Shown here: positions 1 to 9,449 of the stretch, in pieces
Numbering within the stretch: position 1 is the first letter of the stretch
Layout: each line of letters begins with the position of its first letter
NCBI GenBank assembly: GCA_903918335.1
Contig: CAIXDX010000118.1
Span: forward strand, 1-32,373
Length of the DNA stretch: 32,373 nt
Direction: 5' to 3'
From: an uncultured Methylococcaceae bacterium
Lineage (GTDB): Bacteria; Pseudomonadota; Gammaproteobacteria; Methylococcales; Methylomonadaceae
The notes under the pieces: model-generated
Seen by the model: only the letters and a program-made list of their open reading frames with translations
Database searches by the model: none
What the model was told of the DNA's origin: nothing
Program-made: the position numbers and the translations under genes

Positions 1-1188
1 CCCGACTTATATTTAAAGAAAAACGAAGACAAACGCTTACGTAAAGGCCATTTATGGGTGTTTAGCAATGAGGTGGATACCAAACGATCGACATTAGATC
101 AGTTTACTGCTGGCGAATTAGTCAATATTAGAAGTGACGACGGAAAAATATTAGGCACTGCCTATATCAATCCCCAAACACTCATTTGCGCACGTTTGCT
201 ATCTAGAAAAGCTAATTTAAAATGTGGCGCAAACTTTTTTAAAGAGCGTCTATCTACTGCGTTAACCCTACGCGAGAAAATATTTCCTAACCCCTTTTAT
301 CGTCTAGTCTTTAGTGAAAGTGACGGCCTACCTGGTTTAGTAATTGATCGTTTTGGTGATGTATTATCCTTACAGATTACAACGGCCGGTATAGAAATTC
401 GTAAAGAAGCTTTAATAACCGCTCTTATTGAACTATTAAAACCGACCGCCATCATTTTAAAAAATGATAATAGTCAAAGACAATTAGAAGGCTTAAGTCA
501 AGAATCTGAAGTGGTTTACGGACAATTACCTGAAAACCTAATCATCGAAGAAAATGGCGCGAAATTTAAAGTCGATATTTTAGAAGGACAAAAAACGGGA
601 TGGTTTTATGATCATCGTAGTAGTCGCGCACAATTAGCCTCATTTTCTAAAGACCAACGCGTCTTAGATTTATTTTCTTATACTGGTGCTTGGGGGATTC
701 CTGCTGCAATCGCTGGGGCGACTGAAGTCACCTGTGTAGATGCATCAGAAGGTGCCTTAGCCATCGCTCAAGAAAATGCCCAGCTTAATCTGGTGGCCGA
801 TAAGATGCAATTTGTGCGTAGTGATGTATTTGACTTTCTTAAGCAAGCCCGCTTAGATAATCAAGTCTATGATATTATCGTGCTAGATCCACCAGCATTG
901 ATTAAGCGTAAAAAAGATTTTAAATTAGGTTATGAAGCCTATAGACGACTTAACCATCTGGCATTACAAGTATTATCAAAGAATGGCATTCTAATTTCCG
1001 CTTCGTGCTCATTTCATCTCAGTCGTGAAAATTTACATGAAATATTACGTAGCTCTGGTCGTCATATTGATCGACATTTGATCTTTTTTGCGACAGGCGG
1101 CCAAGGCCCTGATCATCCGATTGATCCAGCCTCACCTGAAAGTGAATATTTAAAAACTTTCTTTTGTTCGGTATCAACAAGTCTATAA
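1..1188 (+). CDS. rlmI: 23S rRNA m5C1962 methyltransferase RlmI, 5'-truncated by window edge
   Basis: SAM-dependent methyltransferase predicted to make 5-methylcytosine at position 1962 of 23S rRNA. The reading frame is open from the first base, and the residues before the GTG at 58 (LYLKKNEDKRLRKGHLWVFS) are a typical RlmI N-terminal PUA segment, so GTG 58 is not the true start. 395 residues are visible against about 396 in E. coli RlmI, so only a handful are missing. Order: N-terminal PUA domain, central RlmI-like linker region, then a Rossmann methyltransferase with the SAM-binding stretch VLDLFSYTGAWG, the motif VLDPPAL, and SASCSFH carrying the likely catalytic Cys. It ends 133 nt before the next gene with no convincing terminator. 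I am confident of the family and fairly confident of RlmI over close paralogues. Confidence 0.9.
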   Translation, partial: PDLYLKKNEDKRLRKGHLWVFSNEVDTKRSTLDQFTAGELVNIRSDDGKILGTAYINPQTLICARLLSRKANLKCGANFFKERLSTALTLREKIFPNPFYRLVFSESDGLPGLVIDRFGDVLSLQITTAGIEIRKEALITALIELLKPTAIILKNDNSQRQLEGLSQESEVVYGQLPENLIIEENGAKFKVDILEGQKTGWFYDHRSSRAQLASFSKDQRVLDLFSYTGAWGIPAAIAGATEVTCVDASEGALAIAQENAQLNLVADKMQFVRSDVFDFLKQARLDNQVYDIIVLDPPALIKRKKDFKLGYEAYRRLNHLALQVLSKNGILISASCSFHLSRENLHEILRSSGRHIDRHLIFFATGGQGPDHPIDPASPESEYLKTFFCSVSTSL

Positions 1189-1321
1189 AAGCATTGAGCC
1201 ATCTTTATTACCATTATAAAATGTAGTTTTTTTATACACGTTTCAAAATTAGCACTGATACTAAATTCGTTAGTGCGCCCAATAGAACAATAATTATTAT
1301 TTAAATGAGGATATTAAATTA

Positions 1322-1858
1322 ATGAAAGCCTGCGAATCATGTAGTCGTGTAGAGATCGGTAAAAATCATAACCAAGTACCTGTTTTACGAAGAGCCATCG
1401 GTTTAGTATTTGTCTATCTCCCTATCTTGACCTTACCTTTTGTTTTTTTAAGTGCGTACCTCACTTACTACCACTTGATCTTAATCGGTGGCAAAAATAT
1501 TAAAAAATACTCTGACTTTCTGCCAGAAAGAAGCTCACATCGTTATGATTTAAAAAATCAAATCACAATGGATGGTTCTTTTAAATTAAGCTTAGCTCAA
1601 TCAAAATTGTATTGGATATTAAACTGCACATGGTATTGCCCAGTGAGTGTGGCGGTATTCGAATGGCATGCTTACATGGTTAAAATTGTTGAAAACTGGT
1701 GGTGTCCGTTCACCCACGAGAAAAAAGAAGGTTACAGCAACGCAAAGATTGATAAGTCTTTCTGGCACATTTACCCTGAAGATGCGGTTAAATTAAACCC
1801 AGAAGATCTTAATAATCCCATTTGGAACGAAGACACAGATACTTCAGAGTCTAAATAA
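1322..1858 (+). CDS. Conserved-looking small membrane protein, function unknown
   Basis: I do not recognise this 178-residue protein. The N-terminus has a C-x-x-C pair (ACESC, residues 4 and 7), then a hydrophobic stretch from about residue 25 to 56 that fits one long or two short membrane segments. The rest is soluble and rich in Trp and Cys, with motifs such as NCTWYCP and ENWWCPF, and an acidic C-terminal tail. The start ATG is preceded by a TGAGGA Shine-Dalgarno-like sequence about 10 nt upstream. It lies 22 nt before dusB and may be cotranscribed with it. The paired Cys residues could bind a metal or form disulfides, but nothing assigns a function. Confidence 0.7.
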   Translation: MKACESCSRVEIGKNHNQVPVLRRAIGLVFVYLPILTLPFVFLSAYLTYYHLILIGGKNIKKYSDFLPERSSHRYDLKNQITMDGSFKLSLAQSKLYWILNCTWYCPVSVAVFEWHAYMVKIVENWWCPFTHEKKEGYSNAKIDKSFWHIYPEDAVKLNPEDLNNPIWNEDTDTSESK

Positions 1859-1880
1859 ACGACTCACTAAAAGTGATTTG

Positions 1881-2843
1881 ATGCAAATCGGTACCTATTC
1901 ATTAAAAAACAAATTAATTCTTGCCCCTATGGCTGGCATTACAGATCGGCCATTTAGAGAATTATGTAAAGAAATGGGTGCCAGCTTGGCTGTATCTGAG
2001 ATGGTTGCATCAAATCCGGCCTTACGCTATCATAAAAGAACACTACTAAAATCTGATCATACAGGCGAATCTGGTTTACGATCTGTACAAATTTTAGGTA
2101 CTGATCCTCAGCAAATGGCTGAAGCAGCGCAGTTTAATGTTGCTCGTGGCGCCCAAATTATTGACATTAATATGGGGTGTCCGGCAAAAAAAGTCTGCTC
2201 AGTAGCCGCAGGCTCAGCCTTATTAAGAGACGAAATCTTAGTAAAAAAAATTTTAGACGCTGTGGTTAATTCCGTTGATGTTCCGGTAACGCTCAAGATA
2301 AGAACTGGCTGGGACCTACAAAATCGTAATGCGGTAGAAATAGCTAAAATTGCTGAACAAGCAGGTATTTCTGCTCTCACATTACACGGCAGGACACGCG
2401 CCTGTAAGTTTAACGGGCAAGCAGAATACGAAACGATCAGAAATGTTAAAGCCGCTGTCAATATTCCTATTATTGCCAACGGTGATATTGATTCAGCTGA
2501 AAAAGCCCAAACTGTCCTTGACAGTACGGGAGCCGATGCCATCATGATAGGCAGAGCAGCACAAGGAAATCCATGGTTATTTTCTCAAATCAATCATTTC
2601 CTAGTCACAGGAAAAACGTTACAAAAACCGACGCGAACAGCTATACAATCTACATTGTTAACCCATTTAGAACATCTCTATAGTTTCTATGGAAACACTA
2701 CCGGTGTTAGAATAGCTAGAAAACATATATCTTGGTACTTCAATCATATTGATAACATCCATCAGGATACGAAAAACAAAGTCAATCAAGCTCAATGTCC
2801 GACTGAACAAATATTGCAAGTTAATTTAGCCTTTAATTTTTAA
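1881..2843 (+). CDS. dusB: tRNA-dihydrouridine synthase B
   Basis: FMN-dependent reductase that converts specific uridines in the tRNA D-loop to dihydrouridine. The (beta/alpha)8 barrel opens with LAPMAGITDRPFR, continues with DINMGCPAKKV, which carries the conserved catalytic Cys, then LTLHGRTR, and ends with NGDI and IGRAAQGNPW for FMN phosphate binding. At about 320 residues it has the normal length. ATG 1881 is chosen over the adjacent in-frame TTG at 1878. The gene lies 15 nt upstream of fis; dusB-fis is a well-known gammaproteobacterial operon, which supports DusB rather than DusA or DusC. No odd features. Confidence 0.95.
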   Translation: MQIGTYSLKNKLILAPMAGITDRPFRELCKEMGASLAVSEMVASNPALRYHKRTLLKSDHTGESGLRSVQILGTDPQQMAEAAQFNVARGAQIIDINMGCPAKKVCSVAAGSALLRDEILVKKILDAVVNSVDVPVTLKIRTGWDLQNRNAVEIAKIAEQAGISALTLHGRTRACKFNGQAEYETIRNVKAAVNIPIIANGDIDSAEKAQTVLDSTGADAIMIGRAAQGNPWLFSQINHFLVTGKTLQKPTRTAIQSTLLTHLEHLYSFYGNTTGVRIARKHISWYFNHIDNIHQDTKNKVNQAQCPTEQILQVNLAFNF

Positions 2844-2858
2844 ATCTGGATAGTGTTA

Positions 2859-3149
2859 ATGACCACGAATGTATCACTAAAAAATTCTGAAATTATTAAC
2901 ATGGACGCTAAAAGCACTGCGCTTTTACCTCTTTCAGTCTATGTAAAACAAGCGATTGAACAATATCTAACTCAATTGAGCGGTCATGATGCTATTGGTT
3001 TACACGCCCTAGTTATTAATGAAGTTGAAAAACCATTATTAGAAGCTGCGCTGGAGCATGCTGGATACAATCAAACTAAAGCGGCTAAAGCGTTAGGATT
3101 AAGTAGAAGTACCCTTCGTAAAAAATTAGAACAATACAATATTTCTTAA
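2859..3149 (+). CDS. fis: DNA-binding protein Fis
   Basis: Nucleoid-associated protein and transcription regulator. The C-terminal helix-turn-helix is unmistakable: NQTKAAKALGLSRSTLRKKL followed by EQYNIS, near-identical in pattern to other Fis proteins. The N-terminal part contains the dimerisation helices. GTG 2853 is in frame, but ATG 2859 has a GGA Shine-Dalgarno core 8 nt upstream and gives 96 residues, close to the 98 of E. coli Fis. It is translated from the dusB operon, and a hairpin just after its stop codon probably ends that transcript before purH. Confidence 0.95.
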   Translation: MTTNVSLKNSEIINMDAKSTALLPLSVYVKQAIEQYLTQLSGHDAIGLHALVINEVEKPLLEAALEHAGYNQTKAAKALGLSRSTLRKKLEQYNIS

Positions 3150-3174
3150 AACTTGTGACACACAGCAAGTTTTT
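3148..3174 (+). terminator. Rho-independent terminator after fis
   Basis: An 8-bp perfect stem, AAAACTTG (3148-3155) with CAAGTTTT (3166-3173), and a 10-nt loop, ending in a run of five T. It begins inside the fis stop codon and lies before purH. GC content of the stem is low, so it may be leaky. Confidence 0.55.
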
Positions 3175-3217
3175 CGCTTTACCACCTACCTATCAATACA
3201 AATAAACAAAGGTCTGC

Positions 3218-4777
3218 ATGAACAAAAAAATAACTCGAGCTCTGATCAGCGTCTCAGATAAGACTGGCATTATCGACTTTTCTAAAGCTTTGAGTGATCT
3301 AGGAATAGAGCTTCTATCTACGGGTGGTACTGCAAAAATCCTAGCCGAAAATAATATCCCCGTCACAGAAGTATCTGACTATACGGGCTTTCCTGAAATG
3401 ATGGATGGACGTGTTAAAACTTTACATCCTAAAGTTCACGGTGGCATATTAGGTCGTAGAGGTATTGATGACACAGTCATGGCCAATAATGGCATTAAAC
3501 CGATTGATATGGTCGTGGTTAATCTTTATCCTTTTGAGCAAACCATAGCTAACCCAAACTGTGATTTTGAGACCGCTATAGAGAATATCGATATTGGCGG
3601 CCCGACTATGATTAGAGCTGCCGCTAAAAATCATGCCGATGTAGCTATTATTGTAGACCCCAGCGATTATGCAGCGACCTTAGCTGAATTAAAAAACACG
3701 GCTAATGCTTTATCTGCCGAAACTCGCTTTAACTTAGCCTTAAAGAGTTTCGAACACACCGCGCGTTATGACACTGCAATTGCGACCTATTTAGGTAATT
3801 TAAGCGGCACACAATTCCCTGAAACACTTAACTTACAATTTTATCGCAGCCAAACCATGCGTTATGGTGAGAATCCTCATCAAAATGCCGCTTTCTATCG
3901 TGAGAAAGCACCTGAGTCGGGCACAATTGCTGCTGCACGTCAATTACAAGGTAAAGAATTATCATATAACAACATTGCCGATGCCGATGCCGCTTTAGAG
4001 TGTGTTAAATCGTTTAATGCTAAACCCACTTGCGTGATAGTTAAACATGCAAATCCTTGTGGTGTAGCAGAAGCTGATAATTTATTGGGCGCTTATGATA
4101 AAGCGTATGCAACTGATCCAACTTCTGCTTTTGGCGGCATTATTGCTTTTAACCAAGAATTAGACGCAGATACTGCGGCTGAAATTATTAAACGTCAATT
4201 TGTTGAAGTGATTATTGCCCCAAGCTTAACACCTGCAGCAATCGCTGTTTTATCAGAAAAGCAAAACATCCGCGTTTTAGAATGTGGCGGTTGGACTGCG
4301 AAACCTGAACCCTCTTTTGACTATAAACGTGTTGCCGGTGGCTTATTAGTTCAAGATAAAGACCTAGGTGAAGTTAACCCTGCTGACATTAAAGTGGTTA
4401 GTCAACGTAAACCTACTGAACAAGAATTCGCGGACTTACTATTTGCTTGGAAAGTGGGTAAGTTTGTGAAATCTAATGCCATTGTGTATTGTAAAAATGG
4501 TCAAACTATTGGGGTCGGTGCAGGCCAAATGAGCCGAGTCTATTCAGCCAAAATTGCGGGCATCAAAGCAGCAGATGAAGGTCTAGAAGTACCCGGTTCT
4601 GCGTTAGCATCAGATGCGTTCTTCCCTTTTAGAGATGGAATTGATGCCGCGGCTGAAGCTGGGATTACTGCCATTATTCAACCAGGCGGATCAGTCCGTG
4701 ATAATGAGGTTATTGCAGCAGCTGATGAACATAATATCGCTATGGTATTTACTGGCATGCGTCATTTCAGACATTAA
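3218..4777 (+). CDS. purH: Bifunctional AICAR formyltransferase / IMP cyclohydrolase
   Basis: Catalyses the last two steps of de novo IMP synthesis: formylation of AICAR by 10-formyl-tetrahydrofolate and ring closure to IMP. The N-terminal cyclohydrolase (MGS-like) domain shows [20 protein letters not shown] and [13 protein letters not shown]. The C-terminal transformylase domain shows RYGENPHQ, the catalytic-type KHANPCG, and the closing GGSVRDNEV and FTGMRHFRH. At 519 residues it is the normal length. The ATG is preceded by AAAGG. purD follows after 18 nt, so the two are probably one purHD operon, as in many gammaproteobacteria. I do not see a PurR-type operator upstream. Confidence 0.97.
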   Translation: MNKKITRALISVSDKTGIIDFSKALSDLGIELLSTGGTAKILAENNIPVTEVSDYTGFPEMMDGRVKTLHPKVHGGILGRRGIDDTVMANNGIKPIDMVVVNLYPFEQTIANPNCDFETAIENIDIGGPTMIRAAAKNHADVAIIVDPSDYAATLAELKNTANALSAETRFNLALKSFEHTARYDTAIATYLGNLSGTQFPETLNLQFYRSQTMRYGENPHQNAAFYREKAPESGTIAAARQLQGKELSYNNIADADAALECVKSFNAKPTCVIVKHANPCGVAEADNLLGAYDKAYATDPTSAFGGIIAFNQELDADTAAEIIKRQFVEVIIAPSLTPAAIAVLSEKQNIRVLECGGWTAKPEPSFDYKRVAGGLLVQDKDLGEVNPADIKVVSQRKPTEQEFADLLFAWKVGKFVKSNAIVYCKNGQTIGVGAGQMSRVYSAKIAGIKAADEGLEVPGSALASDAFFPFRDGIDAAAEAGITAIIQPGGSVRDNEVIAAADEHNIAMVFTGMRHFRH

Positions 4778-4795
4778 TTTAGAGTGAGTCATAAC

Positions 4796-6067
4796 ATGAA
4801 AGTCTTGATCGTTGGTAGTGGTGGTCGTGAACACGCCCTTGCTTGGAAAACCAAACAATCACCTAAAGTATCTAGCGTTTTCGTTGCTCCGGGTAACCCA
4901 GGGACTGCCTTAGAAGATAACATCTCTAATGTGGCTATCGCTGTTGATGATATTGCTGGCTTATTAGCATTTGCCCTAGCGGAAAAAATCGACCTGACTA
5001 TTATCGGCCCTGAAGTGCCTTTAGTATTAGGTGTGGTTGACCAATTTACTGCTGCGGGACTTAAATGCTTTGGTCCCACTGCACAGGCAGCGCAACTAGA
5101 GGGCTCGAAGTCTTTCTGTAAAGACTTTATGATTCGCCATCATATTCCAACAGCAGCTTATCAGTCTTTTACCGATAAAGATTTAGCCATTGCCTACATT
5201 AAACAACAAGGCGCACCTATCGTTGTTAAAGCCGATGGCTTAGCGGCAGGGAAAGGCGTTATTGTTGCGACCTCAGAAGCTGAAGCCATTGCCGCTGTTG
5301 AAGATATGCTTTCAGGCAATGTATTTGGTGAAGCCGGAAATCGTGTTGTTGTTGAAGAGTTTTTAGTCGGTGAGGAAGCAAGCTTTATTGTCATAGCAGA
5401 TGGCAAACATGCACTGCCTATGGCTACTTCACAAGACCATAAGGCTCGTGATAACGGCGACAAGGGGCCTAATACGGGTGGCATGGGAGCTTATTCTCCA
5501 GCACCCGTAGTCACTCAAGAGATTCACGATATTGTGATGCGTGATATCATTAATCCTACCTTAAAAGGTATGGAAGAAGACGGTCTACCTTATACTGGAT
5601 TTTTATATGCTGGATTAATGATTAGCAAAGACAACACCGTTAAAGTTTTAGAATACAACTGCCGTTTTGGAGACCCAGAAACACAACCGATTATGATGCG
5701 TATGAAAAGCGACTTAATTGAATTGTGTAGCGCGGCATTAGAAGGCAACCTTGATAAAACTACTAGTGAATGGGATGATCGAGCGGCTTTAGGTGTTGTA
5801 CTAGCGGCAGGCGGCTATCCTGATACTTACCAAAAAGGCGATATTATTTCTGGTTTAGGAACCGATACTCCCTCAGATAGAAAAGTATTCCATGCAGGTA
5901 CACAGCAACAAGGCGATAACATTGTTACTTCCGGAGGCCGTGTGTTATGTGCTTGCGCCTTAGGTGAAAGCATTCAAGAAGCTCAAACTAAAGCTTATGA
6001 ATTAGTCGATACCATTCAGTGGGACAACATGTTTTATCGCACCGATATTGGCTTTAAAGCACTGTAA
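4796..6067 (+). CDS. purD: Phosphoribosylamine-glycine ligase (GAR synthetase)
   Basis: ATP-grasp enzyme that joins 5-phosphoribosylamine and glycine, the second step of purine synthesis. Starting at ATG 4796, the protein opens with the classic MKVLIVGSGGREHALAW. The ATP-grasp core is seen in KADGLAAGKGV and the metal/phosphate residues in EYNCRFGDPETQ. The upstream in-frame GTG at 4784 lies inside AGAGTGAG, which is better read as the Shine-Dalgarno sequence for ATG 4796. The resulting 423 residues match the family. It is the last gene of purHD, and a strong inverted repeat follows. Confidence 0.97.
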   Translation: MKVLIVGSGGREHALAWKTKQSPKVSSVFVAPGNPGTALEDNISNVAIAVDDIAGLLAFALAEKIDLTIIGPEVPLVLGVVDQFTAAGLKCFGPTAQAAQLEGSKSFCKDFMIRHHIPTAAYQSFTDKDLAIAYIKQQGAPIVVKADGLAAGKGVIVATSEAEAIAAVEDMLSGNVFGEAGNRVVVEEFLVGEEASFIVIADGKHALPMATSQDHKARDNGDKGPNTGGMGAYSPAPVVTQEIHDIVMRDIINPTLKGMEEDGLPYTGFLYAGLMISKDNTVKVLEYNCRFGDPETQPIMMRMKSDLIELCSAALEGNLDKTTSEWDDRAALGVVLAAGGYPDTYQKGDIISGLGTDTPSDRKVFHAGTQQQGDNIVTSGGRVLCACALGESIQEAQTKAYELVDTIQWDNMFYRTDIGFKAL

Positions 6068-6074
6068 GCCTTAA

Positions 6075-6108
6075 ATTAAACGGTGCAGAACTATCTACAC
6101 CGTTTAAT
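6075..6108. terminator. Likely bidirectional terminator between purD and apeB
   Basis: An 11-bp perfect inverted repeat, ATTAAACGGTG (6075-6085) and CACCGTTTAAT (6098-6108), with a 12-nt loop. It lies between the convergent ends of purD and apeB. The A/T-rich outer stem gives short U-runs on either strand, although there is no long T-tract. Confidence 0.6.
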
Positions 6109-6121
6109 CTCAGCAATACCG

Positions 6122-7426
6122 CTACGAAATAAAAAATTGCCTCAATACTTTAATCATATAGTGATGATCTAAGACCCCTGCACTTTCTCTAATACTGTGC
6201 ATGGCCCACAATGGATTCCCCACATCAATTGATCTAACCCCTAATTTAGCAGAAGTAATAGGGCCGATGGTACTTCCACACGCTAAATCACTACGGTGGG
6301 AATAAGTTTGATAAGGCACATCTGCTTGGTTACACCAATCTATGAAGCGGGCTTGAGAAATACTCTCAGTACTGTATCGATGACTCGCATTCACTTTAAT
6401 GACAGGACCTTTATTAACAATAACTTTATGATCAGGTTCATATGCTAAAGGAAAACTGGGTTGATAAGCATGCGCCATATCAGCACTAATCAAGAAACTT
6501 TTTGCTAAAGATCGTGCATAATCTTCGGGTGAATAACCATTCGTCACCGCTATACGCTGTAAAACATCACCTAAGAAACTACCGTCTGCGCCTCGATTAC
6601 TGCCACTACCAATTTCTTCATGATCAAAAAAAGCGCACACTAAAGTACTATCACTATTTAAAACACACTCGTCTAACAATGCTTGGATAGCCGCATGACA
6701 AGACGCTAAATTATCAAGTTGACTGTCCGCATAAAACTCTTGTTCTGCACCCCAGATAACACCTTTTTGAGTGTCATAAACGGCTAAGTCCCAAGACAAG
6801 ATTTTATCTGATCCACAGCCTAATTTATCTTGTAATAACTTTGCAAAATACTCAGCAGGTAAAGCATCTTGAATTGCTGTTGACAGAATTAAGGGTAATT
6901 CCATTTGCTTGTGCAATTTTAAACCTTCTTCATTCACTGTTCTATTCATGTGAATAGCAAGATTAGGCAGGCGCAATAAAACTTCATCAAACTTAATCAA
7001 CGTACTGACAATTGCGTTATCCGCATTTTTATAATTAACTCGACCCGCAAGACTTAAATCTCTATCAGCAAAAGTAGCGATAATGGGACCACCATACACC
7101 TCTACTCCTAAACGGAACAAACCATCAATAGCCGTAATGGGATTAGGTTTAATTCTAAAACCTGGTGAGTCAGTATGAGCACCGACTAACTTAAAACCTG
7201 TTTCTACCAATGATTTATGCCCTTGAACAAACAGAACGATCGACGAGTCGTCTCTAATAACATAATATCTGCCACCCGCTTTCAGATCCCAAGCAAGTGT
7301 TTCTTCTATCTTTACAAAATCAAAGGCTTTTAATTGAGTCTCTACACTTTTAACAGCGTGCCATGGACTTGGGCTCGCATCTATAAAATCTAATAAGTTT
7401 TGTACCTGCTGTTGGGCATTTATCAT
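6122..7426 (-). CDS. apeB: M18 family zinc aminopeptidase
   Basis: Cytosolic metallo-aminopeptidase of the M18 (aspartyl aminopeptidase-like) family, acting on N-terminal residues of peptides. Metal-site motifs are all present: GAHTDSPGF near the N-terminus, [11 protein letters not shown] with the catalytic Glu pair, then [11 protein letters not shown], and a C-terminal WAMHSIRE with the last His ligand. At 434 residues it is the usual length. Its ATG overlaps the TGA of msrB by 4 nt (ATGA), so the two genes are probably translationally coupled. The exact substrate preference cannot be read from sequence. The gene is convergent with purD. Confidence 0.92.
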   Translation of the reverse strand: MINAQQQVQNLLDFIDASPSPWHAVKSVETQLKAFDFVKIEETLAWDLKAGGRYYVIRDDSSIVLFVQGHKSLVETGFKLVGAHTDSPGFRIKPNPITAIDGLFRLGVEVYGGPIIATFADRDLSLAGRVNYKNADNAIVSTLIKFDEVLLRLPNLAIHMNRTVNEEGLKLHKQMELPLILSTAIQDALPAEYFAKLLQDKLGCGSDKILSWDLAVYDTQKGVIWGAEQEFYADSQLDNLASCHAAIQALLDECVLNSDSTLVCAFFDHEEIGSGSNRGADGSFLGDVLQRIAVTNGYSPEDYARSLAKSFLISADMAHAYQPSFPLAYEPDHKVIVNKGPVIKVNASHRYSTESISQARFIDWCNQADVPYQTYSHRSDLACGSTIGPITSAKLGVRSIDVGNPLWAMHSIRESAGVLDHHYMIKVLRQFFIS

Positions 7427-7818
7427 TTTGTTTTTAAGTCCAAAGAAGCTGAATTAATGCAATAACGAAGACCTGTAGGCAAAGGACCATCTTCAAACAC
7501 ATGACCTAAATGTGCATCACATACTTTACAGGTCACTTCAACTCTTCGCATACCATGGCTGGTATCAGTATGCTCGTTTACGCTATCATCTGATAGGCTC
7601 GCCCAAAAACTTGGCCAACCTGAACCTGAATCATATTTTGTTTCCGAGCTAAACAAGGCATTATCACAACAGATACAATGATAAACACCTGATGTTTTGC
7701 AATCATTGTATTTGCCCGTAAAAGGTGCTTCTGTTCCTTTTAAGCGACAGATACTAAATTGTTCAGGAGATAACTTGCCTACCCACTCATCATTATTATT
7801 TGTTTTTTGTTCTGACAT
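7423..7818 (-). CDS. msrB: Peptide-methionine (R)-S-oxide reductase MsrB
   Basis: Repairs the R-epimer of methionine sulfoxide in oxidised proteins. It has the two zinc-binding Cys pairs (CICC and CKVC), the motifs SGSGWPSFW and [12 protein letters not shown], and the catalytic Cys in [11 protein letters not shown]. It is a full-length single-domain cytoplasmic form of 131 residues without a signal peptide and without an MsrA fusion. It is the first gene of the msrB-apeB pair, which diverges from the UDP-glucose dehydrogenase gene. I see no strong Shine-Dalgarno sequence before this ATG. Confidence 0.96.
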   Translation of the reverse strand: MSEQKTNNNDEWVGKLSPEQFSICRLKGTEAPFTGKYNDCKTSGVYHCICCDNALFSSETKYDSGSGWPSFWASLSDDSVNEHTDTSHGMRRVEVTCKVCDAHLGHVFEDGPLPTGLRYCINSASLDLKTK

Positions 7819-8035
7819 AGTCGTATTAAATACCTTGTTCTATTGAAGTTAATCCATTTTACGCGATGATAGTGCCATCTCCAAAATACATAACGATTAA
7901 CAGTTTCCCCACTTGATATATCCGCAAAGAAACTTTTATCAAATCTAACGAAAGCCCCCTACTACGTCATCTAATTGCAATACAAATCAATAAAATTCCC
8001 TGTAAAATACAAACTGTTTAAAGCGAGTCATAAAA

Positions 8036-8063
8036 TTGAACCAGTCATTGATTCATTTATAAT
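8036..8063 (+). promoter_or_regulatory. Candidate sigma-70 promoter for the UDP-glucose dehydrogenase gene
   Basis: TTGAAC (8036-8041) and a perfect TATAAT (8058-8063) are separated by 16 bp, 46 nt before the start codon. The rest of the 291-bp divergent gap 7819-8109 must also hold the msrB promoter, but I cannot place that with confidence and see no other structure there. Confidence 0.55.
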
Positions 8064-8109
8064 CAGAATTAATTAATCCCATTTCAAACAATATCTCCCA
8101 AATAAAACG

Positions 8110-9438
8110 ATGAAAATCAGTATTATCGGCAGTGGTTATGTAGGTTTAGTGAGTGGCGCTTGTTTTGCTCAAATGGGCAATAACGTCACATGTGTGGATA
8201 TAGATGAAGCTAAAATCAATAACCTTAAACAAGGTATTGTGCCTATCTATGAGCCTGGCTTAGAAGAACTGATTCAGGAAAATATTAAACAAAATACCTT
8301 GCAGTTTACGACGGATAGCGATTCAGCCATCGCCGCCTCTACTATCATCTTTATCGCTGTAGGGACACCCATGGGCGAGGATGGTAGTGCTGATCTACAA
8401 TATGTTTTAGCGGTTGCTAAAAACATTGGCAAAGCTATTAAACATCACGTTGTCGTTGTTGATAAATCGACGGTCCCCGTGGGTACTGCCGACAAAGTTC
8501 GCGCCACTATTCAGGCTGAATTAGACGCTAGAAAGAGTGAACTGACTTTTGATGTGGTCTCAAATCCAGAGTTCCTTAAAGAAGGCGCGGCTATTCAAGA
8601 CTTTATGAGTCCTAATCGAGTTGTTATCGGCGCAGATAATGATAAAGCGATGGATTTAATGCATGAACTCTATACTCCGTTCATGACTAAAAATGATCGT
8701 TTTATTGGTATGGATATTAAAAGTGCTGAAATGACCAAATATGCCGCTAATGCAATGTTGGCGACTAAAATTTCTTTTATGAATGAAATTGCCAATATTT
8801 GTGAACAAGTGGGGGCCGACGTTAATCAAGTGCGCAATGGTATTGGTTCAGATCAACGTATTGGCTTTAGTTTTATTTATCCAGGCTGCGGTTATGGGGG
8901 TAGTTGTTTCCCTAAAGACGTACAAGCCTTAGTTAGGACCGCGAAAAACCTAGGCTACAATCCCAGACTATTAGAAGCCGTTGAAGCCGTTAATACAGAT
9001 CAAAAATCAGTACTCGCCCACAAAGTTATCCAGCGTTTAGGATCAGACCTGGCGGATAAAAAATTTGCAATATGGGGCTTAGCCTTTAAACCAGAAACGG
9101 ATGACATGCGTTCCGCTGCAGCCATCACTATTATTAACATATTAACGGCACACGGCGCAGAAATCGTTGCCTACGACCCTAAAGCCCGCCATGAAGCCGA
9201 AACATTCTACTTAAAAGATAATAAGAAAGTTAGCTATGTTGACAGTAAGTATGAAGCACTTAAAAATGCCGATGCTCTCTTACTCATCACCGAATGGCAA
9301 GAGTTTAGAAGCCCTGATTTTGATGAAATCAAAAAACTGCTGAAATACCCCTTATTCTTTGATGGGCGTAACCAATTTAAACAACAACGCATGGAAACCA
9401 TGGGATTTGAATATATTCAAATCGGTGTTAGCTCCTAA
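8110..9438 (+). CDS. ugd: UDP-glucose 6-dehydrogenase
   Basis: NAD-dependent oxidation of UDP-glucose to UDP-glucuronate, a precursor for capsule, exopolysaccharide or lipopolysaccharide. The N-terminal Rossmann domain begins with IIGSGYVGLVSGACFA. The catalytic Cys is residue 266 in the motif GGSCFPKDVQ, and the C-terminal UDP-binding domain contains WGLAFKPETDDMRSA. Length (442) is typical. The start ATG has only a weak Shine-Dalgarno sequence. The next gene begins 11 nt after its stop and encodes an epimerase acting on the product, so the two form a pathway operon. Confidence 0.95.
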   Translation: MKISIIGSGYVGLVSGACFAQMGNNVTCVDIDEAKINNLKQGIVPIYEPGLEELIQENIKQNTLQFTTDSDSAIAASTIIFIAVGTPMGEDGSADLQYVLAVAKNIGKAIKHHVVVVDKSTVPVGTADKVRATIQAELDARKSELTFDVVSNPEFLKEGAAIQDFMSPNRVVIGADNDKAMDLMHELYTPFMTKNDRFIGMDIKSAEMTKYAANAMLATKISFMNEIANICEQVGADVNQVRNGIGSDQRIGFSFIYPGCGYGGSCFPKDVQALVRTAKNLGYNPRLLEAVEAVNTDQKSVLAHKVIQRLGSDLADKKFAIWGLAFKPETDDMRSAAAITIINILTAHGAEIVAYDPKARHEAETFYLKDNKKVSYVDSKYEALKNADALLLITEWQEFRSPDFDEIKKLLKYPLFFDGRNQFKQQRMETMGFEYIQIGVSS

Positions 9439-9449
9439 ACAAACTAAAC

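Noticed and set aside
1189-1321. Terminator after rlmI from the AT-rich stretch with seven T near 1227
   Set aside because: Any stem is A/T only and imperfect, so it is not distinguishable from background.
2108-2545. Long open frame on the minus strand within dusB
   Set aside because: Shadow of the dusB coding strand: no ribosome-binding site, no recognisable domain, and dusB is certain. The same applies to minus-strand frames within purH, purD, the kinase, the phosphatase, the binding proteins and the ABC genes.
3150-3217. PurR operator upstream of purH
   Set aside because: No sequence close to the known palindromic PurR consensus is present in the gap.
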